64,000 nt of DNA from Acidocella aminolytica 101 = DSM 11237 (GCF_900129125.1 NZ_FQVJ01000003.1:1-64000), one strand, 5' to 3'. Counted from the first letter of the stretch, positions 25,660 to 35,625 are shown. The notes: a model not told the origin generated them from the sequence alone. Program-made: numbers and translations.

Positions 25660-26636
25660 CACTTTACGCGCTTCTTGGCGGTGCCTTGCTCATCTGGTTG
25701 GTGGCGATGTTCGCGATGATTCGCTTTTTCTCCGAGCTCAATCGCGCGGAAAAGCTTGTCTACCGAATCAACCAAATTACGGCGTCAAAAGTTCAGTCTA
25801 TTAGCACGGTTGATGAGGAACTGAGCCTCGTCCGTGCCGCATCGCGCTGGGATATTTTGAAAGACCGCGCCAGCGCCTTGATCGGCGTTGATTTGCAGCA
25901 GGCGGAAACCTATCCAATCAAATGGTGGCTGGTGCCACCTTTGGCTTTTCTGGTTACGTTGGTGCTCATGTGGCTTGCTTCGCACCCGCTGGGTCATCAC
26001 GCCAAACTGTGGTTTGTTGTTAAATATATTGGTTCGCCGGTAATTTGGTATTTGGTTGATCGGTTTATTTTCAACTGGTTCAAAAACCGCCGCAACACAC
26101 AGCTCGTGGAGCAGTTTCCTGATGCGCTGAACATGATCGTCCGCAGCGTGCGTGTCGGCATTCCCATGGCTGAGGCGTTGCGGACTGTTGCCAACGATTC
26201 AATGGAGCCGACAAAGCGCGAGTTCATCATCTTGGCGGATAAGGTAAGCATTGGGATTCCACTCGATATAGCACTGCGCGAATTGTCGGATCGTGTGAAG
26301 CTCACGGAGTATCAGTTTTTTGCTACCGCCATTACATTGCAGGCGCGGTCCGGCGGCGGCATTACCCAAACGCTGGAAACATTGGCGGAGGTCATCCGTA
26401 AGCGTGTTGCGCTTAAGTCGCGGGGATATGCGCTAACGGCTGAGGCCCGCATGAGCTCAATGATTCTCACGCTGCTGCCCTTTGTTGCTGGCGGCGGTCT
26501 GTTCTGGATGCAGCCGTCTTACATCAAGGTTCTATTCACAAGCTCGGCGGGCGAGTCCATTCTGGGGGCTGCCGCCTTGTTGATGGTGATTGGTATGGGC
26601 CTTATTCAGTTCATGATCAGCAATGTTCTCAAGTAG
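25656..26636 (+). CDS. tadB: Tad inner-membrane platform protein TadB
   Basis: This 326-residue membrane protein has an N-terminal helix (LYALLGGALLIWLVAMFAMI), two central helices, a GspF-type domain (FPDALNMIVRSVRVGIPMAE) and two C-terminal helices. It forms the inner-membrane platform with TadC for Flp pili. It is coupled to cpaF by ATGA overlap and to tadC by a 14-bp overlap. Confidence 0.93.
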   Translation: MTLYALLGGALLIWLVAMFAMIRFFSELNRAEKLVYRINQITASKVQSISTVDEELSLVRAASRWDILKDRASALIGVDLQQAETYPIKWWLVPPLAFLVTLVLMWLASHPLGHHAKLWFVVKYIGSPVIWYLVDRFIFNWFKNRRNTQLVEQFPDALNMIVRSVRVGIPMAEALRTVANDSMEPTKREFIILADKVSIGIPLDIALRELSDRVKLTEYQFFATAITLQARSGGGITQTLETLAEVIRKRVALKSRGYALTAEARMSSMILTLLPFVAGGGLFWMQPSYIKVLFTSSAGESILGAAALLMVIGMGLIQFMISNVLK

Positions 26637-27570
26637 TGCTTATATTTTTGTGGGCCTCCTGGCCGCCTTGCTTGCGCTCGTGGCCATTGGCTTTGCGCTC
26701 GCAGCTGACATCAGACGCACGCAAAGGATGAACAGGCGTTTGGAGCTCGCCATCCATGGCCGCAAAGCCGCCGAGCTAGAGGACGTGAAACCTGCAGGCT
26801 CGCCTGTGCTGCGCGCAGTTTCGGCGTTCGGTATGTTCATCGCACGCTCGGGCCTGCTCTCCCGTAAAACGCTGGAGGAAATGACTGCCACGCTGGAATC
26901 TGCAGGGTTTCGAGGTGGCAAGGGGCTTGGCTTGTTTGTCGGAGCCAAGATCCTGCTGCTATTCCTCATGCCGTTACTGTTGCTGGCGCTGCTGCATGGT
27001 TTTTTGCCCGGCAGGCTGGGACTGATCGTCAAGCTTGGCGGCGGTGCTGTGTTTGGGATGTTGTTGCCAGAAATCATCGCCACTAACATCCGCAAGCGCC
27101 ATCTTGAGCAGGTGGAGCGCGGTGTACCCGATGCGCTGGATATGCTTGTGATCTGCGCTGATGCTGGGTTGGCGTTGGAAGCAGGCATTGCGCGCGTGGC
27201 GCAGGAAATCCAGATGCTCAATCCAGACCTCGCGCAGGAATTGCTGCAAACCTCGCGTGAATTGCAGATCGGCGCGGATATGCGGAGCGTGCTGTCCTCG
27301 CTGGGTCAGCGGACGGATCTTGAGGTCTTGAAGCGTTTAGCCACCACACTAACGCAGTCTTTGCAATTCGGCACGCCTTTGACTCAGGCGCTGCGCAGCC
27401 TATCGGCTGAACTTCGTGCGGAAGCATTGGTCAGATTTGAAGAAAAAGCAGGTAAATTGCCGACGCTGATGACGCTGCCCATGATCGTTTTCATCCTGCC
27501 TTGCGTGTTCCTGATTGTGGGTGGCCCCGCTATCATCAATGTTCTCGCCACGCTGAGTCATCACCATTGA
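26623..27570 (+). CDS. tadC: Tad inner-membrane platform protein TadC
   Basis: This 315-residue GspF-family protein has an N-terminal helix, a central hydrophobic pair (about 105-140) and VPDALDMLVICADAGLALEA near 165-185. C-terminal helices end PMIVFILPCVFLIVGGPAII. It is the partner of TadB in the pilus platform. The start lies inside the end of tadB. An upstream alternative start was not needed. Confidence 0.93.
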   Translation: MFSSSAYIFVGLLAALLALVAIGFALAADIRRTQRMNRRLELAIHGRKAAELEDVKPAGSPVLRAVSAFGMFIARSGLLSRKTLEEMTATLESAGFRGGKGLGLFVGAKILLLFLMPLLLLALLHGFLPGRLGLIVKLGGGAVFGMLLPEIIATNIRKRHLEQVERGVPDALDMLVICADAGLALEAGIARVAQEIQMLNPDLAQELLQTSRELQIGADMRSVLSSLGQRTDLEVLKRLATTLTQSLQFGTPLTQALRSLSAELRAEALVRFEEKAGKLPTLMTLPMIVFILPCVFLIVGGPAIINVLATLSHHH

Positions 27571-27601
27571 TGATCAAATATTTGACAGAAGAAGTGACCT
27601 T

Positions 27602-28930
27602 ATGAACGTTTCCGCCGTCCTGTCAGTTTCCAACCTGCGCCGCGCGCCACGCCAGTTGGTTTCCGCCGCGCTGGTTCTGGCGCTTGCCGCCTGTGCTCAG
27701 CGTCCTGAAACCTTCACGCAGGCAAATGCGCCTTCGGGCGCTGTGGGACCAAACACGCTAAACGTGGCGGACGCCGCCATCGCAGGCGGGGACCCAAACA
27801 TGGCGCTCTCCATCTCCCAATCCATCCTCAAGGATGACCCGAATAATGTGGATGCGTTGGTGCATGAGGGAGATGCGTATTACGCCTTGAACCGCTGCCT
27901 GCCTGCCGAGGCTGCTTACCAAAATGCGATTAAATATGATTCCAAATCCAGCCCAGCGGAAACAGGTCTGGGGCGTTGCTTGCTTAAAACAGACCCTGCC
28001 GCCGCTGAGCAGGCTTTTGCCGCTGCCGTGGCGGCTGACCCCGGCAACGCCGCCGCCTGGAGCGACCTTGGCATCTCGCGTGACCTGCAAGGCAAATTCA
28101 GGGATGCAGTCGAGCCTTATCAGAAGTCCCTGAGCATAAACCCTGGCAGTATCGCGACCGAGGTGAATTTGGGGCTATCTCTGGCGCTTTCCAGCCATGG
28201 GCAGGAAGCGCTGCAATATCTCGGACCGCTTGCCACCGGCAAATACGCCACACCTAAAATCCGTGAAAATTATGCAGCGGCCCTGATCGCCGCTGGGCGC
28301 GATGCTGAAGCCCGGCAGGTGTTGGAGATTGATCTCCCGCCAGACCAGGTGCAGAAAGCCATGGATGGGTTTTCTCAGCTCATCTCCAGTTCCATCCAAA
28401 ACCCGCCGCCGCCCAAACCGCCGGCGCCTACCCAGCCGACCGTTGTTACTCCGCCGGTTGCTACTACCTCAGTTTTTACGCCAGCCCCCACGACGCTTGC
28501 CCCGGCCAAGCCCGCAACCATGAATGCGCCGGTCAGCAGCAACCCGAATGCCGCTTACGCAGGGCCATCACCTATTCCTGGCGCCATCTCGTCTTCCACG
28601 CCTGGACCGGTTGCGTTCGCTGCTCAAACCATCCCAAAGCCAACCCTTTCTGTCTCGGCGGCACCGGTGCCAACCAGCAAGTCAGGCGGGAGCGCCATAC
28701 AGCTTGGCGCACTCAACAGTCTGGCGGCGGCGCAACGTGAATGGAACAAGATCTCCGCCGCTGCGCCCAAGCTGTTCAAAGACAAGTCGCCGGACATTAT
28801 CGAGGCTGATGTCAAGGGGCAGAACTTTTACCGCTTGCGCGTGGATGGTTTTGAAAACACGCTCGATGCCGCGCAGTTCTGCAGTGAAGTCTCAGCCGCT
28901 GGTTTTGCCTGCACAGTGGCGGATTTCTGA
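27602..28930 (+). CDS. tadD: TadD-like TPR lipoprotein fused to a SPOR domain
   Basis: This 442-residue lipoprotein has the signal RAPRQLVSAALVLALAACAQ with the lipid-acceptor Cys in LAAC. TPR helices follow (about 55-260; repeats such as VDALVHEGDAYYALNRC and PGNAAAWSDLGISRDLQG). A Pro/Ala/Thr-rich linker (about 262-350) leads to a C-terminal peptidoglycan-binding SPOR domain (about 362-442, starting AIQLGALNSLAAAQREW). TadD proteins normally end after the TPRs, so the SPOR part is a fusion that could anchor the Tad machinery to septal or denuded glycan. Confidence 0.85.
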   Translation: MNVSAVLSVSNLRRAPRQLVSAALVLALAACAQRPETFTQANAPSGAVGPNTLNVADAAIAGGDPNMALSISQSILKDDPNNVDALVHEGDAYYALNRCLPAEAAYQNAIKYDSKSSPAETGLGRCLLKTDPAAAEQAFAAAVAADPGNAAAWSDLGISRDLQGKFRDAVEPYQKSLSINPGSIATEVNLGLSLALSSHGQEALQYLGPLATGKYATPKIRENYAAALIAAGRDAEARQVLEIDLPPDQVQKAMDGFSQLISSSIQNPPPPKPPAPTQPTVVTPPVATTSVFTPAPTTLAPAKPATMNAPVSSNPNAAYAGPSPIPGAISSSTPGPVAFAAQTIPKPTLSVSAAPVPTSKSGGSAIQLGALNSLAAAQREWNKISAAAPKLFKDKSPDIIEADVKGQNFYRLRVDGFENTLDAAQFCSEVSAAGFACTVADF

Positions 28931-28949
28931 TCCGCCCTGCGTAACCCTT

Positions 28950-28989
28950 AAAAAACCCGGGAAAGCCAGCGGATTTACCCGGATTTTTT
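28950..28989. terminator. bidirectional terminator between tadD and gltX
   Basis: AAAAAACCCGGG and CCCGGATTTTTT form a stem with one mismatch around a 16-nt loop. A-rich and T-rich flanks suit termination from both directions. It lies between the stops of tadD (28930) and the convergent gltX (28993). Confidence 0.85.
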
Positions 28990-28992
28990 GTG

Positions 28993-30387
28993 TTAAGCGG
29001 CCACGGCGTGAATGCGTTTCAACGCTTCATCCTTGCCCAGCGCAATTAGCGTGGCGTCAATCCCGGGGCTCATTGTGCTGCCCGTCAGTGCCGCGCGGAG
29101 TGGCTGCGCCACCTGACCGAGCTTGCGCCCTTCAGCCTCCGCGAAAGCCCGCAACGTCGCGTCAATCGCCGTTGCCTCAAAATCTGTGTCTTCGAGAATC
29201 TTTGTCAGACGCGCCAGCATTTCCTTGTTTTCAAGAGTTAGCAGCGCTTCGGCCTTCGGTTCGAAGGGCAGGGGCAACTCGCGTGCCAGGAAGGCGGCAG
29301 CGTTTGTTAGTTCCTCCACGGTCTTCGCTCGCTCTTTGAGGCCCGGCATCAGATGCAAAATCCGCTGCATCGCGGCGGTTCCAACGGTGATTTCCGCCTT
29401 TGCCAAGCGCTCCACCACCTCGTCGCGCAGCCGTGTGTCATCGGTTTGGCGCAACCACATGCCGTTTAGATGCGTCAGCTTGGCATAATCCATGCGGCTT
29501 GCCGCGCGGCCCACACCTTCGAGCGTGAAAAGCTGAATTTGCTCGTCCCGGGTCAGGAACTCCGCATCGCCATGGCCCCAGCCCAGACGCAGAAGGTAGT
29601 TGCACAACGCTTCCGGCAGGAAGCCCTGTTCGCGGAATTCCAGAATGCTCACCGCGCCATGGCGCTTCGAAAGCTTCGCCCCATCCGCGCCGTGGATCAG
29701 CGGAATATGCGCGAATTCCGGTTTCTCCCACCCCATCGCGTCATATATCTGGCTCTGGCGGAAGGTGTTGGTGAGGTGATCGTCCCCACGGATGACATGA
29801 GTGATGCCCATGTCATGATCATCGCACACTACAGCGTGGAGATAGGTCGGCGTGCCGTCTGAACGCAGGATGATCATGTCATCCATCTCGGCATTTTTCA
29901 CCCGTACTTCGCCCTGCACGAGATCATTGATCACGACATCGCCTTCGCGCGGGGCTTTCAGCCGTATGGCCGGCTTTACGCCAGCAGGCGCTTCCGACAG
30001 GTCACGGTCGCGCCAGCGCCCATCATAACGCGGCGGCCGTTTTTCTTTCATGGCCAGTTCGCGCATCGCCGTCAGATCTTCTGGCGTGCAATAGCAATAA
30101 TACGCCTTACCTTGGTCCAGCAGTAGCTTCGCCACTTCCACATGGCGGGCCTCACGGGAGGTCTGGAACACAGGCGGCTCGTCAGATTTCAGCCCCAGCC
30201 AGTCCATACCGTCCAGAATCACCTGCACGGCTTCCCAGGTGGAGCGTGCCCGGTCCGTGTCCTCGATACGCAACACGAACTCACCGCCATAATGCCGGGC
30301 AAAGAGATAGTTGAAGAGCGCAGTTCGGGCGCCGCCAATATGCAGCAACCCGGTGGGGGAAGGGGCGAAACGGGTACGAACTTTCAT
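28993..30387 (-). CDS. gltX: glutamyl-tRNA synthetase
   Basis: Charges tRNA-Glu (and in many alphaproteobacteria also tRNA-Gln). From ATG 30387 the protein has 464 residues, starting MKVRTRFAPSPTGLLHIGGA with the class I HIGH-type motif at 16-19. Further on it has the KMSKS equivalent AKLSKRHGAVS. The catalytic Rossmann fold, the connective region and a C-terminal anticodon-binding domain are all present. The frame runs upstream to 30540 but that part is leader. It faces a decayed comEC-like stub, which fits the gltX-comEC neighbourhood of this class. Confidence 0.95.
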   Translation of the reverse strand: MKVRTRFAPSPTGLLHIGGARTALFNYLFARHYGGEFVLRIEDTDRARSTWEAVQVILDGMDWLGLKSDEPPVFQTSREARHVEVAKLLLDQGKAYYCYCTPEDLTAMRELAMKEKRPPRYDGRWRDRDLSEAPAGVKPAIRLKAPREGDVVINDLVQGEVRVKNAEMDDMIILRSDGTPTYLHAVVCDDHDMGITHVIRGDDHLTNTFRQSQIYDAMGWEKPEFAHIPLIHGADGAKLSKRHGAVSILEFREQGFLPEALCNYLLRLGWGHGDAEFLTRDEQIQLFTLEGVGRAASRMDYAKLTHLNGMWLRQTDDTRLRDEVVERLAKAEITVGTAAMQRILHLMPGLKERAKTVEELTNAAAFLARELPLPFEPKAEALLTLENKEMLARLTKILEDTDFEATAIDATLRAFAEAEGRKLGQVAQPLRAALTGSTMSPGIDATLIALGKDEALKRIHAVAA

Positions 30388-30460
30388 GGTCCGCCTGTTA
30401 CTCTCTTGCGGCGCGTTGTGCCAGCGGGTGGAAGCGGTTAACGATCGCCAACAATCGGAG

Positions 30461-30895
30461 GTGGAGTTGGCGTTAGGATGGTTCGCGCGTTTGGTTGAGG
30501 CGGAGCATGAGCATTTCTTTCTGCTATTGCCGGTCGCCATGGAGGCGGTGATCCTTTATTTATTTCGCTCTTACGGCGAAGGCCGCGTTCACGTTCATCG
30601 CCGATGGTTCGTCCACGCAGGAGCACCTGGCCCACGCCTTGCTGCCCGGCGTCCCGCTATTTTTGGCACGTCCAGCGTGTTGTGTTCGCTTCATTGGCAC
30701 AAAATCCTTTCATTTGGGGCCATTCCGGCGGATAACGATACAAAGCGCCGTTTCATCCAACGCGGAGACAAGTTTTGGATTTTGTGGCCCCTGAACGCCG
30801 CCGTGGAAGTGATGATTCCCTTTGGGCCGTGGTTGCCGTTATCGGCCGGGTCATCCGCATCGCGGAAGTGTTCCCCAGCCGCGCCTTGGCCCTGA
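30461..30895 (+). pseudogene. decayed comEC-like stub between gltX and fumC
   Basis: From a GTG at 30461 the frame reads VELALGWFARLVEAEHEHFF then LLLPVAMEAVILYLF. This matches the start of the ComEC/Rec2 DNA-uptake channel, where 'ER.RWFLWLPV..G..LYF' follows a short helical lead. Similarity stops at about 30580; the frame then continues without recognisable sequence to 30895. In alphaproteobacteria comEC is often divergent from gltX, so a decayed remnant is plausible. No intact gene is seen in 30388-31058; an extra open frame at 30775-31059 has no recognised domain. Confidence 0.45.
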
Positions 30896-31058
30896 AAGAC
30901 CAAGCGTGGCGCGAAGCCCAGGTCAACGCATACGCGACCTTCCTTGAAAGAACCGACCAGCCAGCCCCACGTTACATGATAAGGCCGATCCGCCGCACGG
31001 ACCTGCCCCGGCGGTGGAAACCTCTACCGGCCTTGGGCTTTTTGCACGGGAATTGGTA

Positions 31059-32462
31059 ATGTCAGACAAACGGATTGAACATGACGCACTGGGCGATGTC
31101 GAGGTCCCCGCCAAGCGCTTATGGGGCGCGCAGACGCAACGCAGCCTGGAGAATTTTCGTATTGGCCGGGATCGCTATGTCTGGGGGCGCGATGTCATCC
31201 GAGGCTTCGGCATCCTCAAAAAAGCCTGCGCCCTGGCCAATCAGGCGCTGGGACAGCTCCCGGAGGAGAAAGCCAAGCCCATCGCCGCCGCCGCGCAGGA
31301 GGTGATTGATGGTCAATGGGATGATGAATTTCCCCTGGTGGTGTTCCAAACCGGCTCCGGCACCCAGAGCAACATGAACGCAAACGAGGTCATCTCCAAC
31401 CGTGCCATTCAAATGTTGGGTGGCGTTGTCGGCAGCAAAAAGCCCATTCACCCGAATGACGACGTGAATCATAGCCAATCCTCCAACGACACATTCCCCA
31501 CCGTGATGCACATTGCAGCGGTTGAAGCGGTGGCAGACAAGCTGCTCCCCGCCATTGAGCGTCTGGCCGATGTGTTTAAAGCAAAAAGCCTAGTGTACGG
31601 CGGTGTGGTGATGACTGGCCGCACCCATCTTCAGGACGCCACGCCCGTCACGCTTGGTCAGGTGATGTCCGGCTGGCAGTCGCAGCTTGAGCATGCGGCG
31701 GATCTGATCAGGACCTCTCTGGGCGGGCTTTATGAACTGGCCATCGGCGGCACAGCCGTGGGCACGGGGCTTAACGCTCACCCGAATTTCGGCGCCACGG
31801 TCGCGGCTTTCGTGGCGGAGGAGACAGGGCATCCATTCATCTCGGCGCCAAATAAATTTGCTGCTCTTTCCGCGCATGACGCGCTGGTTTCCGCCTCGGG
31901 AGCGTTGCGCGTGCTGGCGGGTGCGGCGATGAAAATCGCCAATGATGTGCGCTGGTATGCCTCAGGCCCGCGTACCGGCATCGGAGAGCTCCATATTCCT
32001 GAGAACGAGCCGGGCTCCTCAATCATGCCCGGCAAAATCAATCCCACCCAGTGTGAGGCTTTGACCATGGTGGTCGTGCAGGTTTTCGGCAATGACCATG
32101 CGGTTGCGTTCGGCGGCTCGCAGGGCAACTTCCAGCTCAACGTGTTCAAACCCGTGATGCTGAGCAACTACCTGGATTCCGTGTATATTCTGGCCGATGC
32201 GCTGGACAGTTTCCGCCTCCATTGCGCCGCTGGCATCCAGCCCGCATTGGACAGGATCGAGGAAAACCTTGCCCGGAATCTCATGCTCGTCACGGCGCTT
32301 AACCCGCATATCGGCTACTCCAAATCAGCTGAAATCGCCCTCAAAGCGCATCGTGAGGGGCTAACTCTGCGGCAAGCGGCCCTGGAGAGCGGCATACTCA
32401 CACAGACGCAGTTTGATGAATGGGTAAAACCCCAGGCCATGACGGGGCCGCTCGCCGTTTAG
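31059..32462 (+). CDS. fumC: class II fumarate hydratase
   Basis: Hydrates fumarate to malate in the TCA cycle; a cytoplasmic homotetramer without iron-sulfur cluster. The 467-residue protein starts [20 protein letters not shown]. It has the family signature [15 protein letters not shown], and the [15 protein letters not shown] and [18 protein letters not shown] active-site segments. The frame upstream to 31014 adds 15 residues without support. It precedes map by about 70 bp. Confidence 0.96.
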   Translation: MSDKRIEHDALGDVEVPAKRLWGAQTQRSLENFRIGRDRYVWGRDVIRGFGILKKACALANQALGQLPEEKAKPIAAAAQEVIDGQWDDEFPLVVFQTGSGTQSNMNANEVISNRAIQMLGGVVGSKKPIHPNDDVNHSQSSNDTFPTVMHIAAVEAVADKLLPAIERLADVFKAKSLVYGGVVMTGRTHLQDATPVTLGQVMSGWQSQLEHAADLIRTSLGGLYELAIGGTAVGTGLNAHPNFGATVAAFVAEETGHPFISAPNKFAALSAHDALVSASGALRVLAGAAMKIANDVRWYASGPRTGIGELHIPENEPGSSIMPGKINPTQCEALTMVVVQVFGNDHAVAFGGSQGNFQLNVFKPVMLSNYLDSVYILADALDSFRLHCAAGIQPALDRIEENLARNLMLVTALNPHIGYSKSAEIALKAHREGLTLRQAALESGILTQTQFDEWVKPQAMTGPLAV

Positions 32463-32533
32463 CTGTCCTGCTTTGCCGCCTGGGCGATGCGTGTGCTATT
32501 AGGCTGGGCCTGTTTATTTGAGGAAGATAGCTG

Positions 32534-33334
32534 ATGGATGGCGGTGCTGATTCACGCCGGATCGTGATTTATAAACCGGAAGATTTCGCGCCGATGCGCG
32601 CGGCGGGACGCCTGGCGGCTGAAACGCTGGACATGATCACCGAGCATGTGAAGCCCGGCATCACTACCGAGCGCCTAAATGAATTGTGCCACGACTTTAT
32701 CACGGCCCATGGCGCCGTGCCGGCGCCGTTAAATTATCGCGGCTTTCCGAAATCCATCTGCACATCCATCAACCACGTTGTGTGCCACGGCATTCCCGGC
32801 GACCGGAAATTGTTGGACGGAGATATCCTGAATATCGACGTTACCGTGATCCTGGATGGCTGGTATGGTGATTCCAGCCGTATGTATGTAGCGGGCACGT
32901 CCAATACCCGCGCGCGTCGGCTGATTGACGTCACCTACGAATCGCTTATGCACGGCATCGCGGCCGTTAAGCCCGGCGCCACCTTTGGTGATATCGGCTA
33001 CGCCATTCAGAAATATGTGGAATCGCAGCGCTTTTCCGTGGTGCGGGATTTCTGCGGTCACGGTATCGGCCAGCGCTTCCACGAGCCCCCTAACGTGCTG
33101 CATTTCGGTCGTCGCGGAGAAGGGGCAGTGCTAAAGCCAGGAATGTTCTTCACCATTGAGCCTATGGTGAACGCGGGCAAGCCGGATGTGAAAATTCTGG
33201 ATGATGGGTGGACAGCCGTAACCCGTGACCGCTCTCTATCCTCGCAATTCGAGCATATGGTCGGCGTGACGGACACGGGCGTGGAAATCTTCACGATTTC
33301 GCCCAAAGGCTACACGCAGCCGCCTTACGAATAA
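32534..33334 (+). CDS. map: methionine aminopeptidase, type I
   Basis: Removes N-terminal Met from nascent proteins using a dinuclear metal site. The 266-residue protein has the pita-bread-fold ligands: Asp pair in LNIDVTVILDGWYGDSSR, His in FCGHGIGQRFHEPPNV, and Glu in FFTIEPMVN plus SSQFEHMVGV. It has the type Ia layout without a zinc finger extension. A strong terminator follows the stop. Confidence 0.96.
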   Translation: MDGGADSRRIVIYKPEDFAPMRAAGRLAAETLDMITEHVKPGITTERLNELCHDFITAHGAVPAPLNYRGFPKSICTSINHVVCHGIPGDRKLLDGDILNIDVTVILDGWYGDSSRMYVAGTSNTRARRLIDVTYESLMHGIAAVKPGATFGDIGYAIQKYVESQRFSVVRDFCGHGIGQRFHEPPNVLHFGRRGEGAVLKPGMFFTIEPMVNAGKPDVKILDDGWTAVTRDRSLSSQFEHMVGVTDTGVEIFTISPKGYTQPPYE

Positions 33335-33336
33335 TT

Positions 33337-33372
33337 AATAGCCGCCTTTCTTTTGGAAAGGCGGCTATTTTT
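33337..33372. terminator. intrinsic terminator between map and hpf
   Basis: AATAGCCGCCTTTC and GAAAGGCGGCTATT form a perfect 14-bp stem with a 5-nt loop, followed by a T-run, and with A/T flanks. It serves both the rightward map and the convergent hpf. Confidence 0.93.
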
Positions 33373-33384
33373 AACCTCTAACTG

Positions 33385-33975
33385 TTATGCCTCTGGGTCA
33401 ATCCAGCCTACATGGCCATCTGTCCGGCGGTACACAACATTCAGCCCGCCGGTTTTGGAATTACGGAACATCTTCACGGGCTGAAACGCTAGGTCCATTT
33501 TCATGACGGCATCCCGCACGGTAAGTGTCTCAATCGCCGTCATATCCTCGGCAATGACTGTCGCGTGGAATTCCTGCGTTGCCGTATCAACGCCGTTCGG
33601 GGTGGCGTGCTCCTCTTCTTCCGACTCAGGCGCGAGAATATAGGCACGTGCCATTTCCGGCTTGATCTTATTCAGGTCCCGCTGATGCGCAGACACACGG
33701 CGGCGATAGCGGCGCAGACGCTTGGCGATATGTTCCGCTGCATCCTCGAACGCGGTCCGGGCATCAGCCGCTTCGCCTTCACCACGGACGGTAATCCCCC
33801 GCCCGGCATGAAGATTGATGTCGCAGGTGAAGAAACTACGTGCTCGACCGAAGGTGACTTGCGCCTCCAGCGCGTGGTCAAAATACTTTGCCGTGATATT
33901 GCCAAGCTGCGTATCCACATGCACCCGCAGGGCGTCGGACAGTTCAACTTGCTTACCTGAGACCGTTAACTGCAT
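33385..33975 (-). CDS. hpf: long-form ribosome hibernation promoting factor
   Basis: This protein of 196 residues from ATG 33975 has the N-terminal RaiA/HPF ribosome-binding domain (MQLTVSGKQVELSDALRVHV). After a linker, the C-terminal dimerisation domain with MDLAFQPVKMFRNSKTGGLN follows. The two-domain form dimerises 70S ribosomes to 100S in stationary phase. It lies 64 bp downstream of rpoN on the same strand, the usual rpoN-hpf pairing. The upstream frame to 34029 is leader. Confidence 0.93.
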   Translation of the reverse strand: MQLTVSGKQVELSDALRVHVDTQLGNITAKYFDHALEAQVTFGRARSFFTCDINLHAGRGITVRGEGEAADARTAFEDAAEHIAKRLRRYRRRVSAHQRDLNKIKPEMARAYILAPESEEEEHATPNGVDTATQEFHATVIAEDMTAIETLTVRDAVMKMDLAFQPVKMFRNSKTGGLNVVYRRTDGHVGWIDPEA

Positions 33976-34039
33976 GGTCTTCTCCCGAACAAACCGGCTC
34001 ACTTTGTCAGTTGGATCAAGCCACTCCATTCGCTTGCTC

Positions 34040-35539
34040 CTAGGCGGGCATTTTTTCCCGCTTACGCTGCGCCGAGCCGGGAATGCGCAGCGCTTCTCTG
34101 TATTTGGCCACGGTCCGCCGTGCTATGTCTATGCCTTCGTTCTGTAATAATGCGGCTATTGCATCATCCGAGAGGATTTTTTTCGGATTTTCCGCCGCGA
34201 TGATCTGACCCACCCGGTGGCGGACCATTTCCGCGGAGTGCGTCTCCCCATTTGCCCCTGCCAAGGCAGTGGTAAAAAAGAATTTGAGCTCGAAGATCCC
34301 TCTTGGCGTAGCGATGGATTTGTTAGAGGTCACGCGGCTCACCGTGCTCTCGTGTAACTCCACCTCGGCGGCGATGTCACGGAGCGTCAAAGGCCGCAGA
34401 TGCGAGATGCCATGACGGAAAAATCCATCCTGCCGCCGTACAATCTCGGCTGAGACGCGCAAAATTGTCTGGGCACGGGATTCAAGTGCTTTAACCAGCC
34501 ACGTCGCGCCTTGCAGTTGTTCAGACAGAAAACTGCGTGTTTCCTTGTTAGCGGATGCCAGTATACGGGCATGGAAGCCACGCCGGATCAGCAGGCGCGG
34601 CATCGTTTCCGGGTTAATCTCCAAAAGCCAGTCGCTGCCGCCATCTTCCTTAACCGGGGCAGGGCGCATCAACACATCCGGGATCAGCGGGCGCAGAGGT
34701 TCGGAATCAAAACGCGCCCCCGGTTTCGGGTCCAGCCGCTTCAACTCGGCTATCATATCGGCCAAGTCCTCGGCATCCACCCCACAAATATCCTGCAAGG
34801 CCCGCATTTCGCGGCGGCCAAGCATCTCCAGATGGTCCAGCAGCGCCCGCATCGCTGGGTCCAGCCGGTTTTGTTCGGCCAGTTGCACTCCTAGACATTC
34901 CGCAAGGGAGATGGCAAACACTCCCACCGGGTCGAAGCGCATCATAATGGCGCGCACCGCCTCGACACGGGACAATTCCACGCCCAGCGCCTCCGCGAGG
35001 CATTCAGCGCTGTCCCCCAAACGGCCAGACGGTTCAAGCGCCGCGATCATCGCAGTGGCGATCAGCAAATCCGTCCGTTCAGGGAAAGCTAGCCGGGCCT
35101 GCTGCTCCAGATGTTCACGCAGAGAGGGGCGCTCAGCCCCCAGCCGTTCAAGCGGATTCCAGTCATCATCGGAATCACCTGAAAGACCAGAAGCGCCATA
35201 TCCATCCGCCCCTGTCCCTGCGTCATAGACATTGCTGGTATCTATATCGAGTGGGGTTGAAGCAGCATCCGGCAGCATTCCCGCCGCCGCGAGGCTGACC
35301 GGATCTTCCGGCAACGCGGTTTCGGCTGCATTCCGCGGTTCTTCAACGGGGGTTACGATTTCGCTGCCGCTATCCTGCTCAAGCAGCGGATTTTTAAGCA
35401 ATTCTTCTTCAATGAACGCGCTGGCTTCAATATTGGAGAATTGCAGAAGCTGTATCGCCTGACGCAGTTGCGGGGTCATCACCAGTGATTGAGACTGGCG
35501 AAGATCCAAACGCGGCGCGTAAGACGGAGCAAAAGCCAT
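34040..35539 (-). CDS. rpoN: RNA polymerase sigma-54 factor
   Basis: This 499-residue sigma factor has the N-terminal glutamine-rich activator-contact region (LDLRQSQSLVMTPQLRQAIQ LLQFSN). An acidic spacer, the core-binding domain and the C-terminal DNA-binding part follow. The RpoN box is seen as ARRTVAKYREALRIP. Sigma-54 needs enhancer-binding ATPases and serves nitrogen and other stress regulons. It follows lptB leftwards by about 85 bp, and hpf comes next. Confidence 0.96.
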   Translation of the reverse strand: MAFAPSYAPRLDLRQSQSLVMTPQLRQAIQLLQFSNIEASAFIEEELLKNPLLEQDSGSEIVTPVEEPRNAAETALPEDPVSLAAAGMLPDAASTPLDIDTSNVYDAGTGADGYGASGLSGDSDDDWNPLERLGAERPSLREHLEQQARLAFPERTDLLIATAMIAALEPSGRLGDSAECLAEALGVELSRVEAVRAIMMRFDPVGVFAISLAECLGVQLAEQNRLDPAMRALLDHLEMLGRREMRALQDICGVDAEDLADMIAELKRLDPKPGARFDSEPLRPLIPDVLMRPAPVKEDGGSDWLLEINPETMPRLLIRRGFHARILASANKETRSFLSEQLQGATWLVKALESRAQTILRVSAEIVRRQDGFFRHGISHLRPLTLRDIAAEVELHESTVSRVTSNKSIATPRGIFELKFFFTTALAGANGETHSAEMVRHRVGQIIAAENPKKILSDDAIAALLQNEGIDIARRTVAKYREALRIPGSAQRKREKMPA

Positions 35540-35625
35540 GCCAGAATGCTAGCGCGGTTTTTACCCGGCTCCAAGAGCTTTGGCGCGAAAACTGCATAGT
35601 GCTTTGCAGCAGTGGGCTTGTTTGG

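Noticed and set aside
30775-31059. Rightward 94-codon frame ending at the fumC start
   Set aside because: No domain, no clear ribosome site and it overlaps the decayed region; kept only as a remark.
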